Assembly: GCA_003160755.1 (NCBI GenBank)
Contig: QEXZ01000028.1
Coordinates: 1 to 13,788, forward strand
Origin: Methanomicrobiales archaeon
Lineage (GTDB): Archaea > Halobacteriota > Syntropharchaeia > Alkanophagales > Methanospirareceae
Length of the DNA: 13,788 bases
Reading direction: 5' to 3'
This document shows, in pieces, positions 1 to 6,805 of the stretch. The notes under the pieces were generated by a model. The model was given only the letters and a program-made list of their open reading frames with translations, was not told the DNA's origin and did not search any database. Positions within the stretch are counted from its first letter, which is position 1, and every line of letters starts with the position of its first letter. A program made the translations under genes and the position numbers.

Positions 1-245
1 GATTAAGAAAAAGGGCGGACATCGTGAGGGCGTTAATCCACAATCCTGATTTAATTCTGCTTGACGAACCTTTCTCCGGGCTGGACACGAAAACCTGTGA
101 CGTGCTTGTAGATTACTTCAAAAGTCACGAAGGCAAAGGCAAGACGCTATTAATATCGTCCCATTCCCTGGAGTGGTCGAAGAAGATTTGCGATAAGGGG
201 ATTTTGCTCGATAAAGGTAAAATAGTTGGAGAAATGACATTTTAG
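1..245 (+). CDS. ABC transporter ATP-binding protein, C-terminal part (probably CcmA)
   Basis: This is the C-terminal end of an ABC ATPase whose beginning lies before the window; the frame is open from base 3. Visible are the tail of the signature helix (LRKRADIVRAL), the Walker B segment LILLDEP, the D-loop SGLD and the switch histidine in LISSH. The protein stops at TAG 243-245. The next gene downstream is ccmB, 94 bp away, so the best guess is CcmA, the ATPase that with CcmB makes up the heme-export side of cytochrome c maturation. An ABC-2-type ATPase for another cargo cannot be excluded because the diagnostic N-terminal half is missing. A GTG at 24 is internal to the domain and is not the real start. 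Family is certain; CcmA identity is inferred from the neighbour. Confidence 0.85.
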   Translation, partial: LRKRADIVRALIHNPDLILLDEPFSGLDTKTCDVLVDYFKSHEGKGKTLLISSHSLEWSKKICDKGILLDKGKIVGEMTF

Positions 246-280
246 AGATAGAGAGGGGTGTTTCAACAAGAAAAAAAATA

Positions 281-310
281 AATCTGCGTAAATCAGTGTA
301 AATCCGTGTC
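281..310 (+). repeat. Dispersed decamer repeat, copy R1
   Basis: Three tandem, slightly varied 10-nt units (AATCTGCGTA, AATCAGTGTA, AATCCGTGTC) lie between the ATPase and ccmB. The first two units recur exactly at 5511-5530 and 6806-6825. The copy ends 10 bp before the GGAGG of ccmB. Confidence 0.85.
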
Positions 311-339
311 TCAAATGGAAGGAGGTTATACTTTATACA

Positions 340-1044
340 ATGAAAAATATCCGGAGTGGAGAATTCCAAAGAGCAGCATTGGGAATAGCGGAGAAAGACC
401 TGAGGACAGAATTCCGGCGCTCTTATGAGATTCTATCTATCCTTTCTTTTTCGGTGGGTTCCATTCTGATTTGCAGCTTTGCGTGGAGCGGTAGCGGTGG
501 CGGCGGTGTGACAGACCCCGAAGTGGCAGGTGCGGCACTATGGGTAATCCTTTTCTTTTCAAGTATCCTTGTGTTTACCACTTCGTTCACGCGTGAAGCA
601 GACCGGGGAACGCTTGGCGGTCTGAAAACCCTGCCTTGCTCATCGCTGGCAATCCTGTTCGGGAAAATCATCTATGGAACGGCACTGCTATTTTTCGTTG
701 AATGCGTGTTAATTCCATTTTCCATTATCTTTTTAAATCTCGAGCTGGGCACACGATTCCCCGCTCTATTGCTTGTATGCTTCTTAGGTGCGATTGGACT
801 TGCGTTCGCAGGTTCCTTTGTTTCCGGGCTCGTAATGTTTTCGGAAGGCAAGACCCTGCTTCTTTCTTTTCTCCTTATTCCCGTTTGTATGCCGGTGCTT
901 ATACCATCGGTCATGGCAACAAAGAAAATCGTCAGTGGTTCGGGTATAGCCGAAGTAATACCCGAATTGAGACTGTTAATCGCTTTTCTGTTCCTGATAA
1001 CTGCGATAATGGTTCTTACTTTTGAGTTCGTGCTTGAAGAGTAA
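340..1044 (+). CDS. ccmB: Heme exporter membrane protein CcmB
   Basis: A 234-residue polytopic membrane protein with about six hydrophobic segments (roughly 30-50, 64-84, 105-129, 137-160, 167-190, 211-231), matching CcmB in size and topology. After the second segment comes a charged loop, FTREADRGTLGGLKTLP, that fits CcmB/ABC-2 permeases, followed by a GK-containing helix start. CcmB pairs with CcmA to move heme, or drive its delivery, across the membrane during cytochrome c maturation. GGAGGT at 321-326 is the ribosome binding site, 13 nt before the ATG, a somewhat long spacing. The gene follows the ABC ATPase fragment, from which it is separated by repeat R1. CcmC, CcmF and CcmE are not in the window. 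A generic ABC-2 permease is the alternative. Confidence 0.8.
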   Translation: MKNIRSGEFQRAALGIAEKDLRTEFRRSYEILSILSFSVGSILICSFAWSGSGGGGVTDPEVAGAALWVILFFSSILVFTTSFTREADRGTLGGLKTLPCSSLAILFGKIIYGTALLFFVECVLIPFSIIFLNLELGTRFPALLLVCFLGAIGLAFAGSFVSGLVMFSEGKTLLLSFLLIPVCMPVLIPSVMATKKIVSGSGIAEVIPELRLLIAFLFLITAIMVLTFEFVLEE

Positions 1045-1068
1045 ATGGATGCATAGCCAATGTAAAAA

Positions 1069-1097
1069 ACCACGAGATTTCACAAGATTAACACAAG
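1069..1097 (-). repeat. Dispersed decamer repeat, copy R2 (opposite orientation)
   Basis: Units of the form CACGAGATTT, CACAAGATTA and ACACAAGAAA are the reverse complement of the R1-type units. R2 and R3 (1166-1197) face each other across about 70 bp and form a long imperfect inverted repeat between the convergent ends of ccmB and the - strand membrane-protein gene. Confidence 0.7.
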
Positions 1098-1146
1098 AAA
1101 CAGAGGTTAATTGGGGGTGAAATCATAGATGAAGCACTGAAAACCG

Positions 1147-1164
1147 ATTATTATTATTATTATT
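1147..1164. repeat. (ATT)6 trinucleotide repeat
   Basis: Six ATT units. On the - strand they are read in frame at the end of the membrane-protein gene and give five consecutive TAA codons. Confidence 0.9.
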
Positions 1165-1789
1165 TTCTCGTGGAAATCTGTGTAATCTTGTGGTTATAAA
1201 AAGTGCCTTCGCCGGGAATAGTCCCTATAACCTCTGCAATCTCGTCTTCCGTGAGGTCGTGAGGTATGATATAAAACGACCACTCGCGGTCTGCCCAGAA
1301 GTACTGGTAAGTAACACCATCTGACGAAGTTTGATATACCTGCTTCTCAGCGATTGTAAGCTCCTTTAGATCGGACGCCCAACTCCCTCCCCATTTTTGC
1401 ATACCTGCCACCATCTTCTCAGTCTCGTCGTTTGCAATCGTCTCGTTTGGATACTGAGTCGTCCACAGGGTCAGGAATTTACCTTCTTCCATATTCATAT
1501 AATGCACGATTGCTACGTCTTCAATATGCTCAATACTGCCCGTATGTGACTGTTTTACACGCTGCAGTGCATTCTCACCGCAGGATACTACTACCTTCTT
1601 CATACCCAGGAGTTCATCGGGAGCGATTGCAGAAGCATTCACATTTACGATCAGGTTCACTTCAGGTGACGGTGTAGTAGCGGCATTCGGTTCACTCAGG
1701 AACTCAATGTAGCCGAAATACGACACTGCCGCTGTCGCTACCAGCAGGCAAGAAATGAGAATCACAATGTTTTTTTTGGTCGCTTTCAT
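1160..1789 (-). CDS. Membrane-anchored protein of unknown function
   Basis: I do not recognise this 209-residue protein. It starts at ATG 1789 (MKATKKNIVIL), has a Lys-rich N-terminus and one hydrophobic segment at about residues 7-29, then a soluble region that presumably faces outside. That region has a low-complexity linker (NAATTPSPE) and an alpha/beta-looking domain with one Cys (VVVSCGE). A longer reading to GTG 1858 would run through repeat R4 and overlap the upstream gene, so I reject it. It follows the radical SAM gene by 19 bp and is probably co-transcribed, suggesting a link to heme or metalloprotein maturation, but nothing in the sequence shows a function. The last 11 residues (NHKITQISTRK) are encoded by repeat R3 and are probably not ancestral. 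Five tandem TAA codons end the frame. Confidence 0.75.
   Translation of the reverse strand: MKATKKNIVILISCLLVATAAVSYFGYIEFLSEPNAATTPSPEVNLIVNVNASAIAPDELLGMKKVVVSCGENALQRVKQSHTGSIEHIEDVAIVHYMNMEEGKFLTLWTTQYPNETIANDETEKMVAGMQKWGGSWASDLKELTIAEKQVYQTSSDGVTYQYFWADREWSFYIIPHDLTEDEIAEVIGTIPGEGTFYNHKITQISTRK
1166..1197 (+). repeat. Dispersed decamer repeat, copy R3
   Basis: Units AAATCTGTGT and AATCTTGTGG followed by TTATAAAA, similar to the end of R6 (ATCTGTGGTTATAAAA). It overlaps the last codons of the - strand membrane-protein gene, for which it supplies the C-terminal residues and the stop. Confidence 0.75.
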
Positions 1790-1808
1790 CGGGCGGTCCA
1801 GCAAGATT

Positions 1809-3083
1809 TTAATTTGTTTCCTCTCTTCTATCGTGGTAATTGAGGGGCTCTGCCCCACGACCCCGCAAGCCCTGTAAGGGCTTATGTGTAATCTCGTGGT
1901 TGGGATTGGGATTAATAGGGCACAACGGATCTTCAGCCCATATATCGCCCTCTTCTGCGTATGCCCTTATTCGACATCCTCCGCCGCATAAATCCTTCTG
2001 TGAGCAGGAACTGCACTTCCCCTTCAAGAACTTCGTCTTTTCGCGGAACGCAGCGAGAACAGGATTTTCTGCATCATTCCACAGTTCGCTGAACTTTCTC
2101 TCGCGGATGTTTCCGATTTTAAATTCTTCTAACTGCGCGAATTGACATGGATACACGTTCCCTGCAGGGTCAACGTTCGCAACGCGGTCGCCAGCACTGC
2201 AGGAATCACCGGTGTATTCCAGCAATTTAAGTGCGTTTTCGTATTCGGGGTTATTGTCCTCTCTTAATTTATTCAACAGGTAAATGCCGTCCTGAGGTGC
2301 ATCTACCGTAAGAATCTCCATTTCCTCGGGGTCCAAATCCCGTGCCCGCTGGTACAGCAGGTCAAAGATATGTGCAACTTCTTCGGGCTTTAATTGCTTC
2401 TCGTAAATCTCTTTCCCCCTTCCACTTGGAACAAGCCAGTAAACACAGAACCGTGGCACTTTTAAAACCCTGGCAAAGTCAAGCAGGTCTTCTATTTCTT
2501 GATAATTATCTCGCGTAATGGTGATCCGGATACCCGCTTTAAGCCCAATTTCTGCGCAGTTCTTCAACGCTTGCACTGCTTTTCGGAAGCACCCTCGTTG
2601 GTTCCTGATGGCATCGTGCGTTTCCTCTTTCGCACCGTCCAGCGACACACCGGCATACTCGATTCCGTGTGCCTTTATTCTTGCTGCAACCTCCTTTGTT
2701 ATCAGCGTGCCATTGGTGCTCAGTGCGGTTTTCAGCCCCTTCGCAGTTGTGTAAGCCGCGAGTTCCCAGAAATCTTTTCGTACCAACGGCTCGCCACCAC
2801 TGAACAAAAGCAAAGGCACTCGCATCTCGGCAAGGTCGTCAATGAACGCTTTTGCCTCTTCTAATGATAATTCCTCTTCTATATTCAGTTCTGGTCGAGC
2901 ATTAATGTAGCAGTGCGTACAGGCTAAGTTGCATTTGTTCGTAATGTTCCAGAAAACCACGGGTCTGCGCGTTTCAGCAAATGCGAGTAATCTGCTTGGA
3001 ACCTGATGCGGCGATTTTTTCCGGTGCTTTAATGCTTCACTAACCGTTCCCTTTCCATGAACAAGCTGTGTTATGCGAATCAT
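1809..3083 (-). CDS. ahbC: Radical SAM-SPASM protein, AhbC/NirJ type (heme biosynthesis)
   Basis: A 424-residue radical SAM protein. CNLACTHC (C51, C55, C58) binds the SAM-cleaving [4Fe-4S] cluster, FSGGEP follows, and a C-terminal SPASM region carries C295, C313, C357, C360, C366, C370 and C388 for auxiliary cluster(s). The N-terminus (MIRITQLVHGKGT) and RPVVFWNITNKCNL resemble AhbC/NirJ proteins; AhbC removes two acetate side chains from didecarboxysiroheme to give Fe-coproporphyrin III in the archaeal/sulfate-reducer heme route. I chose ATG 3083, preceded by GGGAG, over TTG 3137. The gene is 19 bp upstream of a membrane protein and converges on the ccm genes, consistent with heme work. The last 30 residues (from NHEITHK) are read from repeat R4. 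Another SPASM peptide- or cofactor-modifying enzyme is possible; the family is firm, the exact substrate is not. Confidence 0.75.
   Translation of the reverse strand: MIRITQLVHGKGTVSEALKHRKKSPHQVPSRLLAFAETRRPVVFWNITNKCNLACTHCYINARPELNIEEELSLEEAKAFIDDLAEMRVPLLLFSGGEPLVRKDFWELAAYTTAKGLKTALSTNGTLITKEVAARIKAHGIEYAGVSLDGAKEETHDAIRNQRGCFRKAVQALKNCAEIGLKAGIRITITRDNYQEIEDLLDFARVLKVPRFCVYWLVPSGRGKEIYEKQLKPEEVAHIFDLLYQRARDLDPEEMEILTVDAPQDGIYLLNKLREDNNPEYENALKLLEYTGDSCSAGDRVANVDPAGNVYPCQFAQLEEFKIGNIRERKFSELWNDAENPVLAAFREKTKFLKGKCSSCSQKDLCGGGCRIRAYAEEGDIWAEDPLCPINPNPNHEITHKPLQGLRGRGAEPLNYHDRREETN
1842..1901. repeat. Decamer repeat copy R4 with inserted two-hairpin core
   Basis: Decamer-like flanks (TCGTGGTAATT on the left, TGTGTAATCTCGTGG on the right) surround a G/C-rich core with two hairpins: GGGGC-TCT-GCCCC (1844-1856) and AAGCCCT-GTA-AGGGCTT (1867-1883). 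The same core is at 5424-5464. R4 lies inside the coding end of the radical SAM gene and encodes its last 30 residues. Confidence 0.8.
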
Positions 3084-3244
3084 GTCTCTCCCACTTTTTG
3101 GTTGTTTGCTATGTTCTATACTTACATTATCTAACAAATATTTTTAATTTTGTTTCTATTAAGTTAAGTTAATAGCCTGAAATTCACGGCATATAAGGTT
3201 TTAGATTTTTTTTATTTGCTATCTCAAAGCGGCAAAAAAAAACA

Positions 3245-3269
3245 GCAAGTTATTTATTGCAGCAATAAA
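3245..3269 (+). promoter_or_regulatory. Promoter with overlapping 17-bp dyad for the HdrA-like gene
   Basis: GCAAG (3245-3249, BRE position) precedes the TATA-like TATTTATT (3251-3258), whose centre is about 26 bp before ATG 3281. That is the spacing expected if transcription starts at the start codon, that is, a leaderless mRNA; no Shine-Dalgarno sequence is present. A perfect dyad, TTTATTGC-A-GCAATAAA (3253-3269), overlaps and follows the TATA box, the usual place for a repressor operator. The 3084-3280 interval also serves the divergent radical SAM gene, with an A/T-rich TATA candidate near 3138-3155 on the - strand. Confidence 0.55.
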
Positions 3270-3280
3270 AAGTAGTATTT

Positions 3281-5374
3281 ATGCGACTGGGTATCTTTCT
3301 TTGCGCCTGCAACGGTACAATAGATATAGATTTTAAAAACGTCAAAAAGAGTCTGAAGAAGAATAAAGAAGTTGAAATCGTTGAACTCCATGACCAGTTA
3401 TGTCAGGCCGGGTTGGATTATATCATAGACGCTCTCAGAAGGTTGGAGCTTGACGGCATATTAATAGCGGGCTGTAGTGAAAAAAAACGACAGTTTGAGC
3501 GGGTAACCACTGGATTTGGCCGTGACATCTTCTTCTTAAACCTCCGCGAACACTGTGGTTGGGTGCACGGCAGAAAAGAAGCGACAGAAAAGGCGAAGGC
3601 TATGATAAAGGCCGCTATCAGCTACATTACAATAAAAACCACGCTTCCAGAACCTAAAAAAACCGTGGTGGGTGTTGGATACGATGTGTTGGTGGTCGGT
3701 GAGGAGGACAGAGGAGCCGTAAAAGTTGCAAAAAGTCTTTCCCATCTGGCTAACGTCCATCTATTGACAAAAAATGTTCAAGAATGGTGTGATGAGTTGG
3801 AGATACACATTGGCGAAGTTAAAGGCATAAGCGGTGATATCGGCGGATTTGAGGTGGAAATAGAGAGAAATATAGACGTAGAGAAGTGCATATCCTGCGG
3901 TCTTTGTGCTGATGCGTGCCCGAAAAATGCGATACGATATGATGCGGTGTACACAATTGAAGCGGGATGCGATGAATGTGGCGATTGTATTGATGTATGT
4001 CCAACTGGCGCCATTGAGTTCCACAACCGTGAAGTCATCCATACGGGTCAAATTCTGGCGATTGCGGAGGGATGCGGCTGGAACGGGTCAACCCAATTCG
4101 GGATTTACACTGCAGCGGATTACGAAGATGCAATGAGGAAAGCAGTTGACGTGATTACGAATTTAGGAGAAATAGAGCATACGAAATTTCTGGATTTGGA
4201 TTTGGAAAGATGCGCAAGCGGTAAGAGCGAATTAATAGGGTGTGAGTCCTGTTTACCCTGTCCCTACGAGGCGATAACGAGGGAAGGTGCGAAGATGGCG
4301 TTCAACGAGGTCAGATGTCAAGGATGCGGGCTTTGTTGTGCCTTATGCCCTTTGTCAGTCCCGCAATTAGAGGAATACCCCAACCATTTAATATATGCTC
4401 AAATAGAAAATCTGTTGTCTGCGGATTTAACGCAAAAGATTCTCTTATTTGCCTCTTCAGAACGCATTGAAGATTTAAACGTGGTTGGCAGGAAGAAACT
4501 AAAATATCCTGCGGTGCTACCCCTCTTCGTGCCTTCTATTGATCTGGTATCGGAGACGCACATACTTAGTGCATTTGAACTCGGTGCGGATGGTGTCGTT
4601 CTGTGGGGATGCGAAAACGGTAATAGCCATCTCGAACAGATTGAACCTACGGTAAAGTTTGCAAATATGGCTTTATCTGCCTTCAATTTAGGTGCGGAAA
4701 GAGTGCTACTGGTAAGTGATACACCGGGCGATGCAGTGAATAAGATGGCGAATTTTGCCAACGACTTAAACCCTTCTCCTATTAGGAACAAGAAGCGAGA
4801 AATGATTGATTTTGGTAAACCCAAGAGGGATGTGCTGTTGGAATTAATGCGGAGCTTTTTCGTGAATACCAACGTGCATCCAACGTTAATAGAAAAAAAC
4901 ACGCAGTTCCCATTCGCTGATGTCTCCATTGATTCTAACTCCGCATGCACGATGTGCAATGCCTGCGTGAACATGTGCAGGACAAACGCCTTGAGTAAGG
5001 AAGAGAACACGATTAATTTTGCCTATGGGCGCTGTATTGCCTGTGGCTTGTGCGCGCAAGCATGTCCAGAAGAAGCGATAATCATAGAGAAAGTGCTTGA
5101 TTTCTCGCGACTGGTAGACGAAGAAGGAAAAAAACTCGCTGAATCTGAGTTCATTGCATGTGCGGGATGCGGGAAATTATTTATGAGCAGGTCGGCATTT
5201 GAGCGAATATCAAAGCTATTAAAGGAAAATGAAGGTGAAGATGAAGGCAAAGTAGTAGGCGAAGGAGAACTCAGCATAGATGAAAAAATAGAATTGCTCA
5301 GATATTGCGAGGACTGCAGAGCTTCAAAAGCGGTTGAGTGGACGTATAGAAAGATGAGTGTAGAGGGCGGTTAG
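3281..5374 (+). CDS. HdrA/MvhD-derived polyferredoxin-like protein
   Basis: A 697-residue protein built on HdrA. Residues 1-120 match the HdrA N-terminal domain (MRLGIFLCACNGTI). Residues 130-200 occupy the HdrA nucleotide-binding region, but the glycine motif is degenerate (VLVVGEEDRG) and most of the FAD domain is missing. Two ferredoxin clusters follow (C203/206/209/213; C230/233/236/240), then an atypical one (C311/321/324/327) and a standard one (C346/349/352/356). Residues about 387-500 are MvhD-like (GADGVVLWGCENGNSH) but only C444 remains of the [2Fe-2S] ligands. Two more ferredoxin clusters (C556-566; C585-595) and a C-terminal Cys quartet (C627, C630, C676, C679) complete it. HdrA-MvhD fusions such as QmoB move electrons between soluble and membrane carriers. 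With a TorD chaperone next and a molybdoenzyme downstream, I infer an electron-transfer partner, possibly flavin-free. No membrane segment or signal peptide, so cytoplasmic. Confidence 0.8.
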   Translation: MRLGIFLCACNGTIDIDFKNVKKSLKKNKEVEIVELHDQLCQAGLDYIIDALRRLELDGILIAGCSEKKRQFERVTTGFGRDIFFLNLREHCGWVHGRKEATEKAKAMIKAAISYITIKTTLPEPKKTVVGVGYDVLVVGEEDRGAVKVAKSLSHLANVHLLTKNVQEWCDELEIHIGEVKGISGDIGGFEVEIERNIDVEKCISCGLCADACPKNAIRYDAVYTIEAGCDECGDCIDVCPTGAIEFHNREVIHTGQILAIAEGCGWNGSTQFGIYTAADYEDAMRKAVDVITNLGEIEHTKFLDLDLERCASGKSELIGCESCLPCPYEAITREGAKMAFNEVRCQGCGLCCALCPLSVPQLEEYPNHLIYAQIENLLSADLTQKILLFASSERIEDLNVVGRKKLKYPAVLPLFVPSIDLVSETHILSAFELGADGVVLWGCENGNSHLEQIEPTVKFANMALSAFNLGAERVLLVSDTPGDAVNKMANFANDLNPSPIRNKKREMIDFGKPKRDVLLELMRSFFVNTNVHPTLIEKNTQFPFADVSIDSNSACTMCNACVNMCRTNALSKEENTINFAYGRCIACGLCAQACPEEAIIIEKVLDFSRLVDEEGKKLAESEFIACAGCGKLFMSRSAFERISKLLKENEGEDEGKVVGEGELSIDEKIELLRYCEDCRASKAVEWTYRKMSVEGG

Positions 5375-5405
5375 TTGGAAAACGAGAAAACAGAAAATAA
5401 ATTAT

Positions 5406-5475
5406 AGACACAGATTAACGCTTGTGGGCTCTGCCCACATCCACGCAAGCCCGGAAAGGGCTTAATTAACACAGA
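5406..5475. repeat. Decamer repeat copy R5 with inserted two-hairpin core
   Basis: Left flank ACACAGATTAACG and right flank TTAACACAGAT are decamer units in the orientation opposite to R1. Between them is the core also seen in R4: hairpin GTGGGC-TCT-GCCCAC (5424-5438) and hairpin AAGCCC-GGAAA-GGGCTT (5448-5464). It is intergenic here, between the HdrA-like and torD genes. Confidence 0.8.
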
Positions 5476-5510
5476 TGATAAGAATCAACATGGTTAAACT
5501 AAAATAAATA

Positions 5511-5540
5511 AATCTGCGTAAATCAGTGTAATCTGTGGTT
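5511..5540 (+). repeat. Dispersed decamer repeat, copy R6
   Basis: AATCTGCGTA and AATCAGTGTA, identical to the first two units of R1 and R7, then ATCTGTGGTT and ATAAAA as in R3. It ends 23 bp before the torD start codon. Confidence 0.85.
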
Positions 5541-5563
5541 ATAAAAGGGGCTAAACGAATACG

Positions 5564-6220
5564 ATGACGGAAACAAAAGAAATTTTGGGAACGCGAAAAA
5601 ATTTTTATGCGTTTTTGTATCGAATGTATTTAGAGAATCCACCGAGAGCATTTGCTGATGATCTGGCGAACGGAAAAATCTCTTTCTCTGATTCGATAGC
5701 GTTAGACGAAGAGCTATCCGAAGGGTTTCGTTTATTAAACGAATTTATGGAGAAACGCAAAGGCAAACGCAAAACGGTGGATGAATTGTATGAAGACCTG
5801 GTAGACGAATACACCCTTTTATTCATCGGGCCTCATAGACCACCAGTGCAGCCATACGAGTCCTGGTGGATAGATGGAAAGCTAATGGGGAAATCGCTAT
5901 TAGAAGTGAAGAGAGCGTGTAGGGAAGCGGGTGTCGCTAAATCGAAGGATTATGCAGAGCCAGAAGACCATATCGCATTTGAACTCAAGTTTATGCATCA
6001 TCTATGTGAGTTGGAATTCAGTGCGGAAAATGAAGAAAAGCGGAGGGAGTGCTTAAAGCAGCAGAAGAAATTTCTAAACGACCATTTATTGAAATGGGTG
6101 CCTGATTTCTGCGATGCGCTATATGAATACAAACAATCGGATTTCTACAAGGGCATTGCGAAACTCACAAAAGGTTTTCTTCTGTTAGAAGATGCGGTGA
6201 TCGGGGAATTGTTGGAATGA
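5564..6220 (+). CDS. torD: TorD/DmsD-family molybdoenzyme chaperone
   Basis: A 218-residue, all-helical cytoplasmic protein of the TorD/DmsD family, which binds the Tat signal or apo-form of a molybdopterin oxidoreductase and holds it until the cofactor is loaded. Diagnostic segments are EYTLLFIGP (82-90), PVQPYESWW (94-102) and EPEDHIAFELKFMHHL (132-147), the family's E-P-x-D-H-I signature. Length is normal. The likely client is the Tat-tagged molybdopterin subunit starting near 7577. The gene follows the HdrA-like gene by 189 bp, an interval filled with repeats R5 and R6, and no convincing Shine-Dalgarno or TATA box is seen close to ATG 5564. The family call is firm; the client is inferred from position. 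Confidence 0.9.
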   Translation: MTETKEILGTRKNFYAFLYRMYLENPPRAFADDLANGKISFSDSIALDEELSEGFRLLNEFMEKRKGKRKTVDELYEDLVDEYTLLFIGPHRPPVQPYESWWIDGKLMGKSLLEVKRACREAGVAKSKDYAEPEDHIAFELKFMHHLCELEFSAENEEKRRECLKQQKKFLNDHLLKWVPDFCDALYEYKQSDFYKGIAKLTKGFLLLEDAVIGELLE

Positions 6221-6309
6221 GGTAAAAGTGCCTGCAATTTGCCTATGTTAGTTTATTCCCTGTTCGTTTAAAAACATATGCTGAAATTTCTATATTCGTT
6301 AAAAACCAT

Positions 6310-6351
6310 TAAGCTTTATATAATATGAAGGTGCAAAATATTAAAAGGTGA
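6310..6351 (+). promoter_or_regulatory. Promoter and ribosome binding site of the NifU-like gene
   Basis: TTTATATA at 6315-6322 is a good archaeal TATA box; a start about 26 bp on, near 6345, would leave a leader of only about a dozen bases. AGGTGAT (6345-6351) matches the anti-Shine-Dalgarno and sits 6 nt before ATG 6357, which favours that start over GTG 6348 or ATG 6351. Confidence 0.55.
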
Positions 6352-6356
6352 TGGAT

Positions 6357-6758
6357 ATGTCAGGCAAAGGGGATATAAAAAACTTACTAAAAATATCGGG
6401 ATATTCAGACATAGCGATAGAATACTTTCTCAAGAAAGTGAACGTAGGGAAAATAGATAACCCTGACGCTTATTTTGTACATACCGGTCCGTGCGGGGAC
6501 ACGATGGAGATTTTTCTGACTATCGAGCCGAAGTCACGAGTGATAAAGGAAGCGAAATTTCAGGCGATAGGGTGTGCAGGGGCTTTTAGCTCCGGGTCTG
6601 CTCTCACAGAGATGATAAAGGGGAAAACGATAGAGCAAGCGGAAAAGATAGAAGAGGAAGATGTAATAGACTGGCTTGGTGGTATTCCAGGACAGAAAAT
6701 TCACTGCACGTGTTTAGCAAAAAAGACGCTGAAATTCACACTTGGTGAATATAAGTAA
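6357..6758 (+). CDS. NifU/IscU-like iron-sulfur cluster scaffold protein
   Basis: A 133-residue protein of the NifU N-terminal/IscU family, on which [Fe-S] clusters are assembled before transfer to apoproteins. The three conserved ligand cysteines are visible: C46 in GPCGDTM (with D48), C73 in AIGCAGAFSSGSALTEMIKG, and C117 in PGQKIHCTCLA. An extra C119 follows the third. GGIPGQKIHC and TEMIKGKTIEQA are typical of the family. I use ATG 6357 because AGGTGAT lies at the right distance; the frame stays open to GTG 6348. No cysteine desulfurase is nearby, so sulfur must come from elsewhere. It lies among genes for proteins that together need more than ten [4Fe-4S] clusters, so a dedicated role in maturing them is plausible but inferred. 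Confidence 0.9.
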   Translation: MSGKGDIKNLLKISGYSDIAIEYFLKKVNVGKIDNPDAYFVHTGPCGDTMEIFLTIEPKSRVIKEAKFQAIGCAGAFSSGSALTEMIKGKTIEQAEKIEEEDVIDWLGGIPGQKIHCTCLAKKTLKFTLGEYK

Positions 6759-6805
6759 TAAGAGATAAAAGATATGTAAAAAGAAAGGAAAGGAAAACTA
6801 AAACA

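Noticed and set aside
1069..1197. Insertion sequence bounded by R2 and R3 as terminal inverted repeats
   Set aside because: Only about 70 bp lie between them, with no transposase or target-site duplication visible; the decamer family explains the symmetry.
1790..1858. N-terminal extension of the membrane protein to GTG 1858 and overlap with the radical SAM gene
   Set aside because: The extra residues are the repeat R4 and the end of the radical SAM frame read in another phase; ATG 1789 is directly followed by a typical Lys-rich membrane anchor.
3084..3137. Longer radical SAM start at TTG 3137
   Set aside because: TTG without a ribosome site; MIRITQL at 3083 matches the usual AhbC/NirJ N-terminus and has GGGAG upstream.
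3760..5277. Several open frames on the - strand within the HdrA-like gene, and similar ones within the molybdopterin subunit and DmsC genes
   Set aside because: They are low-complexity shadows of the + strand genes (Cys/Ser/His-rich or Pro-rich) without ribosome sites or recognisable domains.
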